In this document: one piece after another, positions 1 through 8,899 of the stretch
How the letters are laid out: the number at the start of each line of letters is the position of its first letter
How positions within the stretch are numbered: the stretch's first letter is position 1
Notes under the pieces: model-generated
Told to the model about the DNA's origin: nothing
The model's database searches: none
What the model saw: the letters and a program-made list of their open reading frames with translations, nothing else
Translations under genes and position numbers: made by a program
From: Clostridia bacterium
Lineage (GTDB): Bacteria; Bacillota; Clostridia; TANB77; CAG-508
Direction: 5' to 3'
Length of the DNA stretch: 64,000 bases
NCBI GenBank assembly: GCA_017517685.1
Contig: JAFWYK010000011.1
Span: forward strand, 32,868 to 96,867

Positions 1-180
1 GGAACTCAAGCAAGTACACTATCATCACTTAGCCCATCAACAATAACTAGTGTTAATCAACTTAATAACTATTCACAAGCAAATCTTGAATTAAATAATA
101 TTCTAAATGTTATATTAATATCATTATGTGTATTACTTATATTGCTTGCAATTGCTATTTTAGTTAAATTAAAAAAATAA
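1..180 (+). CDS. C-terminal end of a membrane-anchored protein (partial)
   Basis: Frame 1 is open from the first base to a TAA at 178-180, giving 59 residues. The visible part is a Ser/Thr/Asn-rich stretch followed by a single hydrophobic helix of about 20 residues and a short basic tail (KLKK), the layout of a C-terminal membrane anchor on an extracytoplasmic protein. A hairpin terminator follows directly and the next gene converges on it. The start lies outside the window, so the function cannot be named. It is one of the few plus-strand genes here. Confidence 0.55.
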   Translation, partial: GTQASTLSSLSPSTITSVNQLNNYSQANLELNNILNVILISLCVLLILLAIAILVKLKK

Positions 181-195
181 AATTATAAATAAATT

Positions 196-225
196 AAGAG
201 ATGTATAAATAGATATACATCTCTT
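196..225. terminator. bidirectional hairpin terminator
   Basis: A perfect 12-bp inverted repeat (AAGAGATGTATA, loop AATAGA) sits between two converging genes. T-rich sequence follows on the plus side, so it can end both transcripts. Confidence 0.75.
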
Positions 226-230
226 TTCTT

Positions 231-725
231 TTAGTCATTTATTTGTGTTACATAGTACCATATAGCAGCAATTATTATTGTTGTTGCAGCTATTAATGTA
301 ATCCACATCCAAGTTGTCATTGTGTCTTTATCTATACCAGATCTTGAAACTTCTGTTGTTGTTCTTACTGCATTATAATTTCCAGCATCTTTTACATACT
401 CTGCATCTTTGTTTATCATATTACCAGCACTCATAGCACCATCTTTAACCATATTACCAGCATTCATAGCACCATCTTTAACCATATTGCCAGTATCCAT
501 TACTACATTTTCGACAGTCTTTATTCCACCTTCTACAACATTTTTAGTTCCACCTACGACATTACCAGAAACAACCTTGTTTATACTATCTGATGTTTTA
601 TCTATAGATCTACTAATTTCATTCCCAAGATTAACATCTTTTTTCTCACCTTCTGCAAAGCAAAATGAAAAACTTGATATCAGGATCATTAATATAGCGG
701 CAACAAAAAGTGTTTTACTTTTCAT
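231..725 (-). CDS. small secreted/membrane protein with internal 11-residue repeats
   Basis: 164 residues. An N-terminal signal peptide (hydrophobic residues about 5-24, ending FCFA before EGEKKD) is followed by a polar middle. There the unit GNMVKDGAMNA occurs twice in tandem (about 79-100), with a third degenerate copy; the copies are also nearly identical in DNA. One transmembrane helix (about 138-160) ends the protein. An AGGAGG ribosome site lies 7 nt before the ATG. It is 91 nt downstream of spoIIIAH with only an AT-rich hairpin between, so it may be read through from the spoIIIA operon. I do not recognise the family. A protein tethered outside the membrane with a flexible repeat linker is the most that can be said. 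Confidence 0.7.
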   Translation of the reverse strand: MKSKTLFVAAILMILISSFSFCFAEGEKKDVNLGNEISRSIDKTSDSINKVVSGNVVGGTKNVVEGGIKTVENVVMDTGNMVKDGAMNAGNMVKDGAMSAGNMINKDAEYVKDAGNYNAVRTTTEVSRSGIDKDTMTTWMWITLIAATTIIIAAIWYYVTQIND

Positions 726-816
726 ATTATAGCCTCCTAAAAATTATATGATTTTTCTCATATACATTTATTATTTGGCTAAAACTTATTTTTATTCACT
801 GAAAATTTTTCTATTA

Positions 817-1434
817 TTATTTTCTAGTAATACTAATATTTTGCACATCTACATTTAAGTGTCTTTCAATAATATTTTGTATTTGTGAAACTTCTTCCTT
901 TTTTAAATAAGATGATTTTACAACAACATTTATTATTCCATTATTTTCTAATATTACGACATCATCTATTCCTTTATTCTTTATCAAGTTCTCACAAACT
1001 AGAATACCATTTTTCATATTAGTAAGTTTTGTAATCTCATTTGTAGCTATTAATTTTTGATCTTCTTTAAGTTCTGAATTTTTTAATATATTTTGGTAAA
1101 TCTCTATTGATTCAGAATACATTCTATTTCTTTCAAGTTTCGTTTCTTCAAAGTAATTATCATCTTCAGATTTTATTTCTTCTATCTTTTCTTCATCACT
1201 AGTAGTAGAATCCAAACTTTCATTTTCAACTATAGCTGAGCTACTTACAAGTTCTACATCTCCTAAATTTTCTTCTAATACATTTCTTGATGCAACTTCT
1301 AACATCCCTTCAGCAAATTCTTCATTTTTTACATTAGAATTTAAATTTATAGTTCCTAAAACAATAAACGTTATAGCAATCACACATAATAAAATTTGTT
1401 TTTGATTTTCTTTACTTTTCAAAAAATTCATCAT
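817..1434 (-). CDS. spoIIIAH: stage III sporulation protein AH
   Basis: 205 residues from the ATG at 1434, chosen because AGGAG lies 6 nt upstream and the longer frame overlaps spoIIIAG without a ribosome site. It has one N-terminal membrane helix (about 14-29), an acidic linker (about 50-105), and a C-terminal ring-building domain of the YscJ/FliF-like fold characteristic of SpoIIIAH. In the known system the mother-cell SpoIIIAH binds forespore SpoIIQ across the intermembrane space to form the channel that keeps the engulfed forespore active. It is the last gene of the spoIIIA operon here, and its start overlaps the end of spoIIIAG. Confidence 0.9.
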   Translation of the reverse strand: MMNFLKSKENQKQILLCVIAITFIVLGTINLNSNVKNEEFAEGMLEVASRNVLEENLGDVELVSSSAIVENESLDSTTSDEEKIEEIKSEDDNYFEETKLERNRMYSESIEIYQNILKNSELKEDQKLIATNEITKLTNMKNGILVCENLIKNKGIDDVVILENNGIINVVVKSSYLKKEEVSQIQNIIERHLNVDVQNISITRK

Positions 1435-1435
1435 A

Positions 1436-1978
1436 TTAATCTCCTGTTTCAAAAACTTGAATTTCATGAGTCATAAGTCCCGTAACAGCTTCAACTGCAG
1501 ATATTACATTTCCTTTTACGGTTGGATCTGAAACACCTTTTGCAGTTATAATTGCACCTTCTATTTTAGGATTTACTATTTTTTCAGTAATAATTTTAGA
1601 TTCAGAATCAACTATCACTTCTTTTTCTAAACTTATGCTTTCATCTTTATCTGTTTTTGTTGTAGATTCATTTATATTATAAATTGGAACTATAGAACTT
1701 GATTCATTATATGTAAGCATAACTGAAACGTTACTTACTCCTTTTAGAGTATCTAATATATTTTCAAGTCTTGTTTCAATATCATCTTCTTTTATAGTTT
1801 CTTCACAAGTAGTTGCAAGATATGCCTCTTTTTCTATATCTTCTTTTGACTCAACATTTGGAGTTTGTAATATTTTATTTATAATAATAAGAGTAATAAC
1901 TAAAATAATAAGAAATGTTATCATATTCTCTTTTTTCTTTTCTTTATTATTAAAAATATCTTTTATTTTATCAAACAT
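1436..1978 (-). CDS. spoIIIAG: stage III sporulation protein AG
   Basis: 180 residues. It has a short basic cytoplasmic N-terminus, a single membrane helix (about 18-36) and an extracytoplasmic domain containing the beta-rich ring-forming segment, with repeated valine/isoleucine strands ending near the motif GAIITAKGVSDPTVKGNV. SpoIIIAG is the 30-mer ring protein of the SpoIIIA-SpoIIQ channel in the family. It starts 8 nt after spoIIIAF ends. Identification rests on gene order as well as on sequence. Confidence 0.9.
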   Translation of the reverse strand: MFDKIKDIFNNKEKKKENMITFLIILVITLIIINKILQTPNVESKEDIEKEAYLATTCEETIKEDDIETRLENILDTLKGVSNVSVMLTYNESSSIVPIYNINESTTKTDKDESISLEKEVIVDSESKIITEKIVNPKIEGAIITAKGVSDPTVKGNVISAVEAVTGLMTHEIQVFETGD

Positions 1979-1986
1979 ATAAACTC

Positions 1987-2472
1987 CTATTCATAAGTAA
2001 TAACTAATACATCTTCTGTAATATCAAGTTCTTCTTTTATTAGATTTTTTACTTTTTCTTCACTAACAAAGTCTTCACTTTCTTTTGCCATATCTTTTTT
2101 AATTATTACTTCTATTTTTTCTAAATTTTCTTTAGATTCATCTAATTTAAAATCTAGATCTAATACATTTAAATTATAACTATCTAATACATTTTTTATT
2201 CTTTCCAAAGTATAATCTATATATACATTTTCAAATAGTTCATTTTCTTCATATGGCTTTGCTGATACTTTTTCAAATTTTAAAAAATCAGTATCAAAAT
2301 CATTATTATTTAAAAGCTCAATAAATGGATTTAATGTAACAAACATTATAAAAATACCAGTTATAACTTGAATATATTTTTTATTTTTATTGTTTTCTAC
2401 TAATAATTCTATTAGTAGTACTAGAATCACAGATATAATTAAACTTTCACACCAATTATTTAAATTTTCCAT
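1987..2472 (-). CDS. spoIIIAF: stage III sporulation protein AF
   Basis: 161 residues: two N-terminal membrane helices (about 8-25 and 34-53) and a soluble C-terminal domain with a predicted ring-building fold, as in the SpoIIIAF family. It probably acts in the mother-cell membrane as part of the SpoIIIA complex. It sits between spoIIIAE (6-nt gap) and spoIIIAG (8-nt gap), the conserved order. The C-terminal half is acidic and lysine-rich and is the least conserved part. Confidence 0.88.
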   Translation of the reverse strand: MENLNNWCESLIISVILVLLIELLVENNKNKKYIQVITGIFIMFVTLNPFIELLNNNDFDTDFLKFEKVSAKPYEENELFENVYIDYTLERIKNVLDSYNLNVLDLDFKLDESKENLEKIEVIIKKDMAKESEDFVSEEKVKNLIKEELDITEDVLVITYE

Positions 2473-2478
2473 TTTTTC

Positions 2479-3555
2479 CTATCTATACATCAAACTCATA
2501 TTAGTTGTTTTAAGTACAATAGTAATACCTATTATAAACATTATAGTAACTGAAAATAGTATTCCAAGTAAAATCTTATAATTTTCAGAAATCACTTCAA
2601 ACAAGTTTACTATTGCACTATCAGCACAAGGTTCTGATAACGCTGCAAGAATTTTAAAACTAAACCAATAGCAAATAATCTTTATGCTTGGAGATAAGGT
2701 AATAGCAAAAATAATAAGTGTACCAATAACACCAACAGAGTTTTTCAAAATATTAACGCTTCCTATAACTGCATCAACCGAGTCTCCCATAATTTTTCCA
2801 ACTACTGGTATAAATCCAGAAACAGCTGCTTTTGTTGTTTTACCAGCAAGTCCATCTACGCTACTTGTTATATTAGACTCTAAGCTTAAAAGAGCTGTAA
2901 ATACTGTTAAAAGAATCCCTAAAGTCCAAACAATAACATTTCTTAATATTTTAGATATTTTTTCTAATTTTATTTTTCCTAATAAATTCGATATTACCGA
3001 AATTACAAAAGATATTAAACAAAAAGGAACTACAAAACTATTAATAAAATTTGCAATAAAATTCATTGAAATAACTAAAACTGGTTCCATCATACTTGTT
3101 GTCACAATATTTCCAGTAGACAGTATTAAAGTTATTAAAAGCGGAATAAGCATATTCATAAAACTTATAATTCTATTAATAGCTTCAACCGTAAACTTTA
3201 AAATTGGAACAAAAGCATTTACTATCAATATAACCAATACAAAATACTGAACAAAATAAACATTCTTACCTGCATTTGATACTTTTAAAGAATCTAAAAT
3301 ATTCTTTAAAACACTACAAATAATTATTACTTCTAACATCAGCACTATAAGTTTTATTGCTTCAGATATTTGGCTAAAAATAATCCCTTTAAAATCAATT
3401 GTTTCAAAACACTTTAGAATATCACCATTTATAATATTTTCATACAAACTATCTAAATTATTAGAGCCAAAAGCATCTTTTGAAAATTGCTTTGCTTCGT
3501 CTAAAAAATCATTAATTCCTAATATTTCCTTTTGATTAATAAGCAAATCTTCCAA
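2479..3555 (-). CDS. spoIIIAE: stage III sporulation protein AE
   Basis: 358 residues with about eight hydrophobic segments from residue 65 on and the conserved glycine-rich region GLAGKTTKAAVSGFIPVVGK (about 225-250) typical of SpoIIIAE. The start is a TTG, supported by GGAGG 9 nt upstream. The protein is shorter than many homologues (about 390-400) because the N-terminal signal-peptide region is not obvious. SpoIIIAE is the large polytopic subunit of the mother-cell export complex. Confidence 0.9.
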   Translation of the reverse strand: MEDLLINQKEILGINDFLDEAKQFSKDAFGSNNLDSLYENIINGDILKCFETIDFKGIIFSQISEAIKLIVLMLEVIIICSVLKNILDSLKVSNAGKNVYFVQYFVLVILIVNAFVPILKFTVEAINRIISFMNMLIPLLITLILSTGNIVTTSMMEPVLVISMNFIANFINSFVVPFCLISFVISVISNLLGKIKLEKISKILRNVIVWTLGILLTVFTALLSLESNITSSVDGLAGKTTKAAVSGFIPVVGKIMGDSVDAVIGSVNILKNSVGVIGTLIIFAITLSPSIKIICYWFSFKILAALSEPCADSAIVNLFEVISENYKILLGILFSVTIMFIIGITIVLKTTNMSLMYR

Positions 3556-3574
3556 GGCTAATATCCTCCAAAAT

Positions 3575-3961
3575 TTAAGGCATTATTTCAAGAAGTGTAT
3601 TCAAGCTTTGTGAAATTATAGGAATTGTTAAAGATATAATTATTATCTTCCCACCAAAATCGATTTTACTCGCAAGCATTTCTTCACCCAAGTCTTTACA
3701 TATTGAAACAGAATATTCAACTAAAATTGCTATTCCTGTCGTTTTTAAAAGTATTTCTACAAATGGGATGTTAGCCACATTTATATTTTGAAATCTTTTT
3801 ATAAATCTAACTATACTTTCTATCGTATCTAAACTTAATAAAAGAATTATTATACATCCACCTATAGCAATTAATGATGCATATTCTTTTTTATATTCTT
3901 TTAAAACATTAGCACTAATGGCAGCAACAAATCCTATTCCTACAATCTTAAAAATATCCAT
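3575..3961 (-). CDS. spoIIIAD: stage III sporulation protein AD
   Basis: 128 residues and four hydrophobic helices, the usual size of SpoIIIAD, with the conserved segment KTTGIAILVEYSVSICKDLG (about 72-91). Its ATG shares one base with the spoIIIAC stop (TAATG), indicating translational coupling. SpoIIIAC and SpoIIIAD are paralogous small membrane subunits of the channel. Confidence 0.9.
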   Translation of the reverse strand: MDIFKIVGIGFVAAISANVLKEYKKEYASLIAIGGCIIILLLSLDTIESIVRFIKRFQNINVANIPFVEILLKTTGIAILVEYSVSICKDLGEEMLASKIDFGGKIIIISLTIPIISQSLNTLLEIMP

Positions 3962-4155
3962 TATAAATTAAACACCGTCCTTACAGTTTCAAAAAGATTA
4001 CTTATTTCTTTTACTATAACTGTAAGAACTATTACAACGCCAGCAAGTGTTATCATCATGGCTTGATCTTCTCTTCCTGCTTTTGAAAGTACTTGATTTA
4101 GTACTGCTATTAATATTCCTATACCAGCAATTTTTAATAACAAATCTATATCCAT
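3961..4155 (-). CDS. spoIIIAC: stage III sporulation protein AC
   Basis: 64 residues from the ATG at 4155, chosen over a longer reading because AGGAG lies 7 nt upstream and family members begin at this point. It has two membrane helices and the conserved core KIAGIGILIAVLNQVLSKAG. Its stop overlaps the spoIIIAD start. It is a small subunit of the SpoIIIA membrane complex. Confidence 0.9.
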   Translation of the reverse strand: MDIDLLLKIAGIGILIAVLNQVLSKAGREDQAMMITLAGVVIVLTVIVKEISNLFETVRTVFNL

Positions 4156-4165
4156 ATTTAATCTC

Positions 4166-4672
4166 CTATACAAAAATAATACATAACGCGAGTCCTGAAA
4201 CTACACCAATAGTTTTATATAACTTTTCATTTTTTACATAATAGTTTTCAGCATCTTCAATTTGTTTTTCTATTAAACAAAGAGCAAGTTCTATCTCGCT
4301 TATTTGTCCATTTTTATCTGTTTTACCAAGCATTTTTCCAAAGTTTTTAATTATTTCTAAATCATCTTGTTTTAAATCTTTTAAGGTTTTATCTACAGCT
4401 TTAGTCCAATTATTATAAAAAGTAATTTCATTTTCGCTATTACAAGCATTAAAAACATTATCTTTATTTTCATATATAACACTTGATATATCTTCAAATA
4501 TTCTTTTTATTGGTTCATATGTAAATTCAATTTTTGTTTTCATAAAAAGAAGTGATCTCTTAAACAGATTTAAAGCATTTTGTCTTTCTTTAAAACTCTT
4601 TACTTTCTGCATTCCAAGGCTTGTTGTTGTAAGAACAATTAAAATAAGTATTATAAATTTAATTAATATCAT
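4166..4672 (-). CDS. spoIIIAB: stage III sporulation protein AB
   Basis: About 168 residues with one membrane helix at each end and a helical soluble middle, the SpoIIIAB layout (related to type II secretion GspF). The ATG at 4672 is preferred to the GTG at 4675 because AGGAG lies 6 nt before it. It overlaps the end of spoIIIAA, implying coupling. The family role is in assembly of the SpoIIIA export apparatus. Confidence 0.88.
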   Translation of the reverse strand: MILIKFIILILIVLTTTSLGMQKVKSFKERQNALNLFKRSLLFMKTKIEFTYEPIKRIFEDISSVIYENKDNVFNACNSENEITFYNNWTKAVDKTLKDLKQDDLEIIKNFGKMLGKTDKNGQISEIELALCLIEKQIEDAENYYVKNEKLYKTIGVVSGLALCIIFV

Positions 4673-5636
4673 CACTTACTCCTAAATTTAAATTTGAAAA
4701 ACTATATTCTTCTTCATCTTGTTTTTCATATTGATTAGTCTTTTTATTAAACTTATATACTTCTAAAATTTCACCTCTATGTTTTGGATTCAAAAACATT
4801 ATCACTTTAAAAATATGTGAGCTTATTAACTCTTTTAATACTGGATTTACATATATATCGTCAAACGATGCACCATGAGCTGTAAATATACCTTTACATC
4901 CTGAACAGATTGCATACTTTATAATTTCTATATCATTTTGTCCACCAATTTCATCTGCTACAATTACTTTCGGTGCCATAGACCTTATTAACATTTTCAT
5001 ACCAATTGATTTTGATACATTTTCTATTACATCTGTTTTAGAACCAATTTCATTTTGTGCTTCACCTTTATATAATGATGCTATTTCTCCTCTTTCATCA
5101 ACAATACCAACTGTTTGTCCTTTAAATTTTAAAGTCTTAATTCCACTTGATATTTGCCTTACAATATCTCTTAAAATTGTTGTCTTTCCAGTTCCTGGTG
5201 GTGATACAATTAAAGTATTTTTTACTTCATTTTTATTTTGGTCTAATATATATTTTAGCGCATCTTTACTACATCCTATTATTTGTCTTGAAATTCTAAA
5301 ATTAAAACTATTTATATAAGATATATTAATTACCTTTCCATTTTCAACAACACACGAACCTGAAAGGCCTACTCTATGTCCACCTTTTAAAGTTACAAAA
5401 CCTTCTGCAATTTGTTTTTGATAAGTATAAATAGAATTTTCACATATTAATTGAAGTATCGTCATCATTTCATCTGAATTCGGATAATATCTTATTGTTT
5501 TTTCTTGAGTAGACGCTTTTAATATTATCGGTTTATTATTTCTAATCCTAATTTCTTCTACATTTAAATCTTCTACATTTTCTTCTATTACACTTTTGAT
5601 TTTATCAGGAAAATATTTTAGTATTTCTTTATTCAT
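4659..5636 (-). CDS. spoIIIAA: stage III sporulation protein AA, ATPase
   Basis: 325 residues. Walker A PPGTGKTT is at 146-153 and Walker B VIVADE at about 224-229, with the conserved GIVDERGEIASLY segment (about 187-199) between. This is the secretion-type AAA ATPase that energises the SpoIIIA complex at the cytoplasmic face of the mother-cell membrane. It is the first gene of the operon. The 5' neighbour ends in its own terminator, so transcription should start between 5637 and 5702. In known systems this is a sigma-E promoter, but I could not recognise a convincing one there. Confidence 0.93.
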   Translation of the reverse strand: MNKEILKYFPDKIKSVIEENVEDLNVEEIRIRNNKPIILKASTQEKTIRYYPNSDEMMTILQLICENSIYTYQKQIAEGFVTLKGGHRVGLSGSCVVENGKVINISYINSFNFRISRQIIGCSKDALKYILDQNKNEVKNTLIVSPPGTGKTTILRDIVRQISSGIKTLKFKGQTVGIVDERGEIASLYKGEAQNEIGSKTDVIENVSKSIGMKMLIRSMAPKVIVADEIGGQNDIEIIKYAICSGCKGIFTAHGASFDDIYVNPVLKELISSHIFKVIMFLNPKHRGEILEVYKFNKKTNQYEKQDEEEYSFSNLNLGVSDDIN

Positions 5637-5702
5637 AATAACCTCTTAAAATTTTTCTTAAAATATATATATTCGAAATTTTCTTATTTAGAACAAAAAA
5701 AT

Positions 5703-5730
5703 AAAGCTTACCAATAATTTAGTAAGCTTT
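5703..5730 (-). terminator. rho-independent terminator after the YezG-like gene
   Basis: On the minus strand AAAGCTTAC pairs with GTAAGCTTT and is followed by ATTTTTTTG. It separates the YezG-like gene from the spoIIIA operon. Confidence 0.8.
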
Positions 5731-5738
5731 ACTCTTTA

Positions 5739-6485
5739 TTATTTTTTATTCATATTTAATATTTGATTATTATAAACAATCTCTTCTTCGTCTTCTATTA
5801 CATCATCTATTTTATTTCTTTTTGCAAATAAGCCTTTTTTCTTTTTTTCTTTTACATTAGTTGTATCTTTTGATTGAGCTATTGCTTCATCAACTGATAA
5901 TGTTTTTTCGAAATCTATAATATTTTTCACTGGAAGTTTATATATGCCTTCAACATATATATCTTTCTTTAAAGGTACATCCATTTGATTATCATTTAAG
6001 TATGTTTTAATAATTTTCTTATCTTTTCTACTTAAGAAATCAGCACCCTCTTTTAAGTAATTATATCTCCATATTACATGACGTTCATATGAATCAAATT
6101 GAGAATTTTTTAAGTCCTCATAATCATATTCTACTTTAAATTGATTATTTTGAATCGTAATTGTAATGTTACTCCAAAGTTTTCTTTTTGAATTAACAAA
6201 CTTCTCTCTCAACATTTTAATTTTATTATAAACATCTGTAATTAACTTAGAATATTGTTCTTCATCAATGTTAAAAAGATTCGGGATTTCATAACCATTA
6301 ACATACTTCTTCTTTATAAATCCTTTCGGAAGATAATAAAAATACATTTCTCCAACTGGTTTTTGATTAGGCATGTCAATTACAGAGGCATATAGATATA
6401 TGCTATCCCATTTTTCAGGTATAATATAAAATAACTTTTTTTGTATCTCTGAATACAATATTTTTTCTTCTGGTGAACTAACCAT
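5739..6485 (-). CDS. YezG/DUF600-family immunity-type protein with C-terminal extension
   Basis: 248 residues. The first 150 match what I know of the YezG (DUF600) family: the N-terminal helix, EKWDSIYLYASVID, a FYYLPKG strand, NLFNIDEEQY, and the diagnostic end YDYEDLKNSQFDSYERHVIW. Family members are antitoxins for YeeF-type secreted DNase/polymorphic toxins. Here the protein is about 100 residues longer, with a lysine-rich, partly acidic tail. No toxin gene is adjacent, and it is a single-gene unit with its own terminator. It could be an orphan immunity protein or a repurposed intracellular protein. Confidence 0.72.
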   Translation of the reverse strand: MVSSPEEKILYSEIQKKLFYIIPEKWDSIYLYASVIDMPNQKPVGEMYFYYLPKGFIKKKYVNGYEIPNLFNIDEEQYSKLITDVYNKIKMLREKFVNSKRKLWSNITITIQNNQFKVEYDYEDLKNSQFDSYERHVIWRYNYLKEGADFLSRKDKKIIKTYLNDNQMDVPLKKDIYVEGIYKLPVKNIIDFEKTLSVDEAIAQSKDTTNVKEKKKKGLFAKRNKIDDVIEDEEEIVYNNQILNMNKK

Positions 6486-6586
6486 AAATTTCTCCTAATA
6501 ACTAAATTAAAAGTAATTTAAAAACTTATTTTAATATATAACAATTTTACGTCAAACAATTGCTAAAATCAAGTAACATTGACGAA

Positions 6587-8134
6587 TTATACTATTAAAC
6601 TTTCACCTGTCATTTCATCTGGTTTTTCAAGTCCCATTATATCAAGCATTGTTGGAGCAAGATCTGCTAAACGACCTTCTCTAACTTTTTTGTTTCCTGG
6701 TAATCCAACAACAGCAAGTGGAACTGGATTTGTTGTATGTGCAGTATGAGGTTCTCCTGTTTTATAGTCAATCATTTGCTCTGCATTTCCATGATCAGCT
6801 GTAATTAATAAAACACCATCTACTGATTTAACAGCTTCAACAACTTTTGCTACGCAATCATTAATTGTTTCTAATGCTTTAACAGCTGCATCTATACTTC
6901 CTGTATGTCCAACCATATCTGGGTTAGCATAGTTTAATATAATTGAATCATATTTTTCTGATTTGATTGCTTCAATTACTTTATCTGTAACTTCATAAGC
7001 ACTCATTTCTGGTTTTAAGTCATATGTTTCAACTTTTGGTGATGGAACTAATATTCTATCTTCACCTTCATATTGTTTTTCTTCTCCACCATTAAAGAAG
7101 AATGTAACGTGAGCATATTTTTCTGTTTCAGCAATTCTTAATTGTTTTAATCCTTTTTTACTGATGTATTCTCCAAATGTATTTCTAATTTCTTCTTTTC
7201 TGAATGCAACTTCAACATTTGGCATTGTTTCATCATATGGAGTCATACATACGAAATATGTGTCTAATTTTTCTGTTTCGAATCCATCGAATTCTTTATC
7301 AACTATACTTCTTGTAATTTCTCTTGCTCTATCTGGTCTAAAGTTAAAGAATATTACTGAATCTCCATTTTCTATTTTAGCTAAAGGTTCTCCTGCTTTA
7401 TTTGTTATAACTGTTGGTTTAACAAATTCATCAAAAATTTCTTTTTGATAAGATTCTTCAATTGCAGCTACTGCATCTAATGCTTTTTCACCTTCTCCAT
7501 GAACTAATGCATCATATGCTTGGCTAACTCTTTCCCATCTCTTATCTCTATCCATTGCATAAAATCTTCCTGATAATGAAGCGATTTGTCCTACACCTTT
7601 TTCTTTTAATTTTTCTTCTAGTTTAATTAAATAACCTTCTCCAGAAGCTGGTGGTGTATCTCTTCCATCCATAAAGCAATGTACATATACATCTTCAAAA
7701 TCTTTTCTTTTAGCAAGCTCTAATAATCCATATAAATGACGATTATGGCTATGAACTCCACCGTCAGATAATAATCCCATAATATGTAATTTAGAATTAT
7801 TTGCTTTACAGTTTTCAATAGCTTTTACAAATTCTGGTTTGCTGAAGAAATCTCCATCTTCAATTGATTTAGTAATTTTAGCTAAATCTTGATATACAAT
7901 TCTTCCTGCCCCAATATTTGTATGTCCTACTTCTGAATTTCCCATTTGTCCTTCAGGTAATCCAACTTCTAAACCACTTGTATGAATCATTGTATTTGGA
8001 TTTTTTGTTAATATTTCTGTTAATGCTGGGATTTGAGCTATTTTAACTGCATTTCCTTCTGCTTTTTCATTCATTCCAAATCCATCTAATATCATTAACA
8101 TTGTTAATTTTTTTGTACTCATATATTTTGTCAC
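6587..8134 (-). CDS. gpmI: 2,3-bisphosphoglycerate-independent phosphoglycerate mutase
   Basis: Up to 515 residues. It interconverts 3- and 2-phosphoglycerate using two Mn2+ ions. Metal-site residues are visible in ILDGFG (about 15-20), the serine nucleophile in GNSEVGH (Ser67), and the second metal cluster in ADHGNAEQM near the C-terminus. The GTG at 8134 has AGAAGG 4 nt upstream. An ATG at 8122 fits the family start better but is 16 nt from the ribosome site, so the start is uncertain. It is the last gene of the gapA operon, 12 nt after tpiA. Confidence 0.96.
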   Translation of the reverse strand: MTKYMSTKKLTMLMILDGFGMNEKAEGNAVKIAQIPALTEILTKNPNTMIHTSGLEVGLPEGQMGNSEVGHTNIGAGRIVYQDLAKITKSIEDGDFFSKPEFVKAIENCKANNSKLHIMGLLSDGGVHSHNRHLYGLLELAKRKDFEDVYVHCFMDGRDTPPASGEGYLIKLEEKLKEKGVGQIASLSGRFYAMDRDKRWERVSQAYDALVHGEGEKALDAVAAIEESYQKEIFDEFVKPTVITNKAGEPLAKIENGDSVIFFNFRPDRAREITRSIVDKEFDGFETEKLDTYFVCMTPYDETMPNVEVAFRKEEIRNTFGEYISKKGLKQLRIAETEKYAHVTFFFNGGEEKQYEGEDRILVPSPKVETYDLKPEMSAYEVTDKVIEAIKSEKYDSIILNYANPDMVGHTGSIDAAVKALETINDCVAKVVEAVKSVDGVLLITADHGNAEQMIDYKTGEPHTAHTTNPVPLAVVGLPGNKKVREGRLADLAPTMLDIMGLEKPDEMTGESLIV

Positions 8135-8146
8135 ACTTCCTTCTTA

Positions 8147-8899
8147 TTAGATATCATAATTTACGATTTTGCTGAATTCGTCTGGTTTTAAACTTGCTCC
8201 ACCAACTAATCCACCATCAATATCTGATGTTGAGAATAATTCTTTGGCATTTGAAGATTTTACACTTCCACCATATTGAATAATAACAGCTTCAGAAACA
8301 TCTTCACCATAAATTCTTTTGATTTCTTCTCTAATAGAGATAATTGAATTATTAGCATCTTCTGATGTTGCTGTTTTTCCTGTTCCAATAGCCCAGATTG
8401 GTTCATAAGCAATTATTGTATTTTTAACTTGCTCATTTGTTAATCCTTCTAAAGCTAATCTTGTTTGGTTTGTAATTATATCAGCTGTTTTTCCAGCTTC
8501 TCTTTCTTCTAATGTTTCACCAACGCAAACGATTGGTTTTAATTCATTTTCAAAAGCTGCTTTGATTTTTTTGTTTACAGATTCATCTGTTTCATTATAA
8601 TATTGTCTTCTTTCAGAGTGTCCTATAATAACATATTCAACACCGATTGATTTTAACATTTTTCCTGAAACTTCTCCTGTATAAGCTCCTGTTTCAGCAA
8701 AGTGCATATTTTGAGCACCTATTTTAATGTTTGTTCCTTGAACGTTCATTAAACAATAGAATAAATCTGTGTATGGAACACATAAAATAACTTCTGCTTT
8801 TGCATCTTTTACTAATGGTTCAAAAGCTTGAATATAATCAATTGCTTCATTTGGAAGCATATTCATTTTCCAGTTTCCTGCAATTACTTTTCTTCTCAT
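8147..8899 (-). CDS. tpiA: triosephosphate isomerase
   Basis: 250 residues, full family length. Catalytic residues are visible: Lys11 in GNWKMN, His94 in GHSERR, Glu166 in AYEPIWAIGTGK, and the phosphate loop GGSV. It interconverts dihydroxyacetone phosphate and glyceraldehyde 3-phosphate. Its ATG overlaps the stop of the Nudix gene by 4 nt (ATGA), so the two are translationally coupled. Confidence 0.97.
   Translation of the reverse strand: MRRKVIAGNWKMNMLPNEAIDYIQAFEPLVKDAKAEVILCVPYTDLFYCLMNVQGTNIKIGAQNMHFAETGAYTGEVSGKMLKSIGVEYVIIGHSERRQYYNETDESVNKKIKAAFENELKPIVCVGETLEEREAGKTADIITNQTRLALEGLTNEQVKNTIIAYEPIWAIGTGKTATSEDANNSIISIREEIKRIYGEDVSEAVIIQYGGSVKSSNAKELFSTSDIDGGLVGGASLKPDEFSKIVNYDI

Noticed and set aside
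409..732. Plus-strand open frame opposite the repeat protein gene
   Set aside because: Shadow of the minus-strand repeats; no ribosome site and Leu/Ile/Pro/Ser-rich translation typical of antisense frames.
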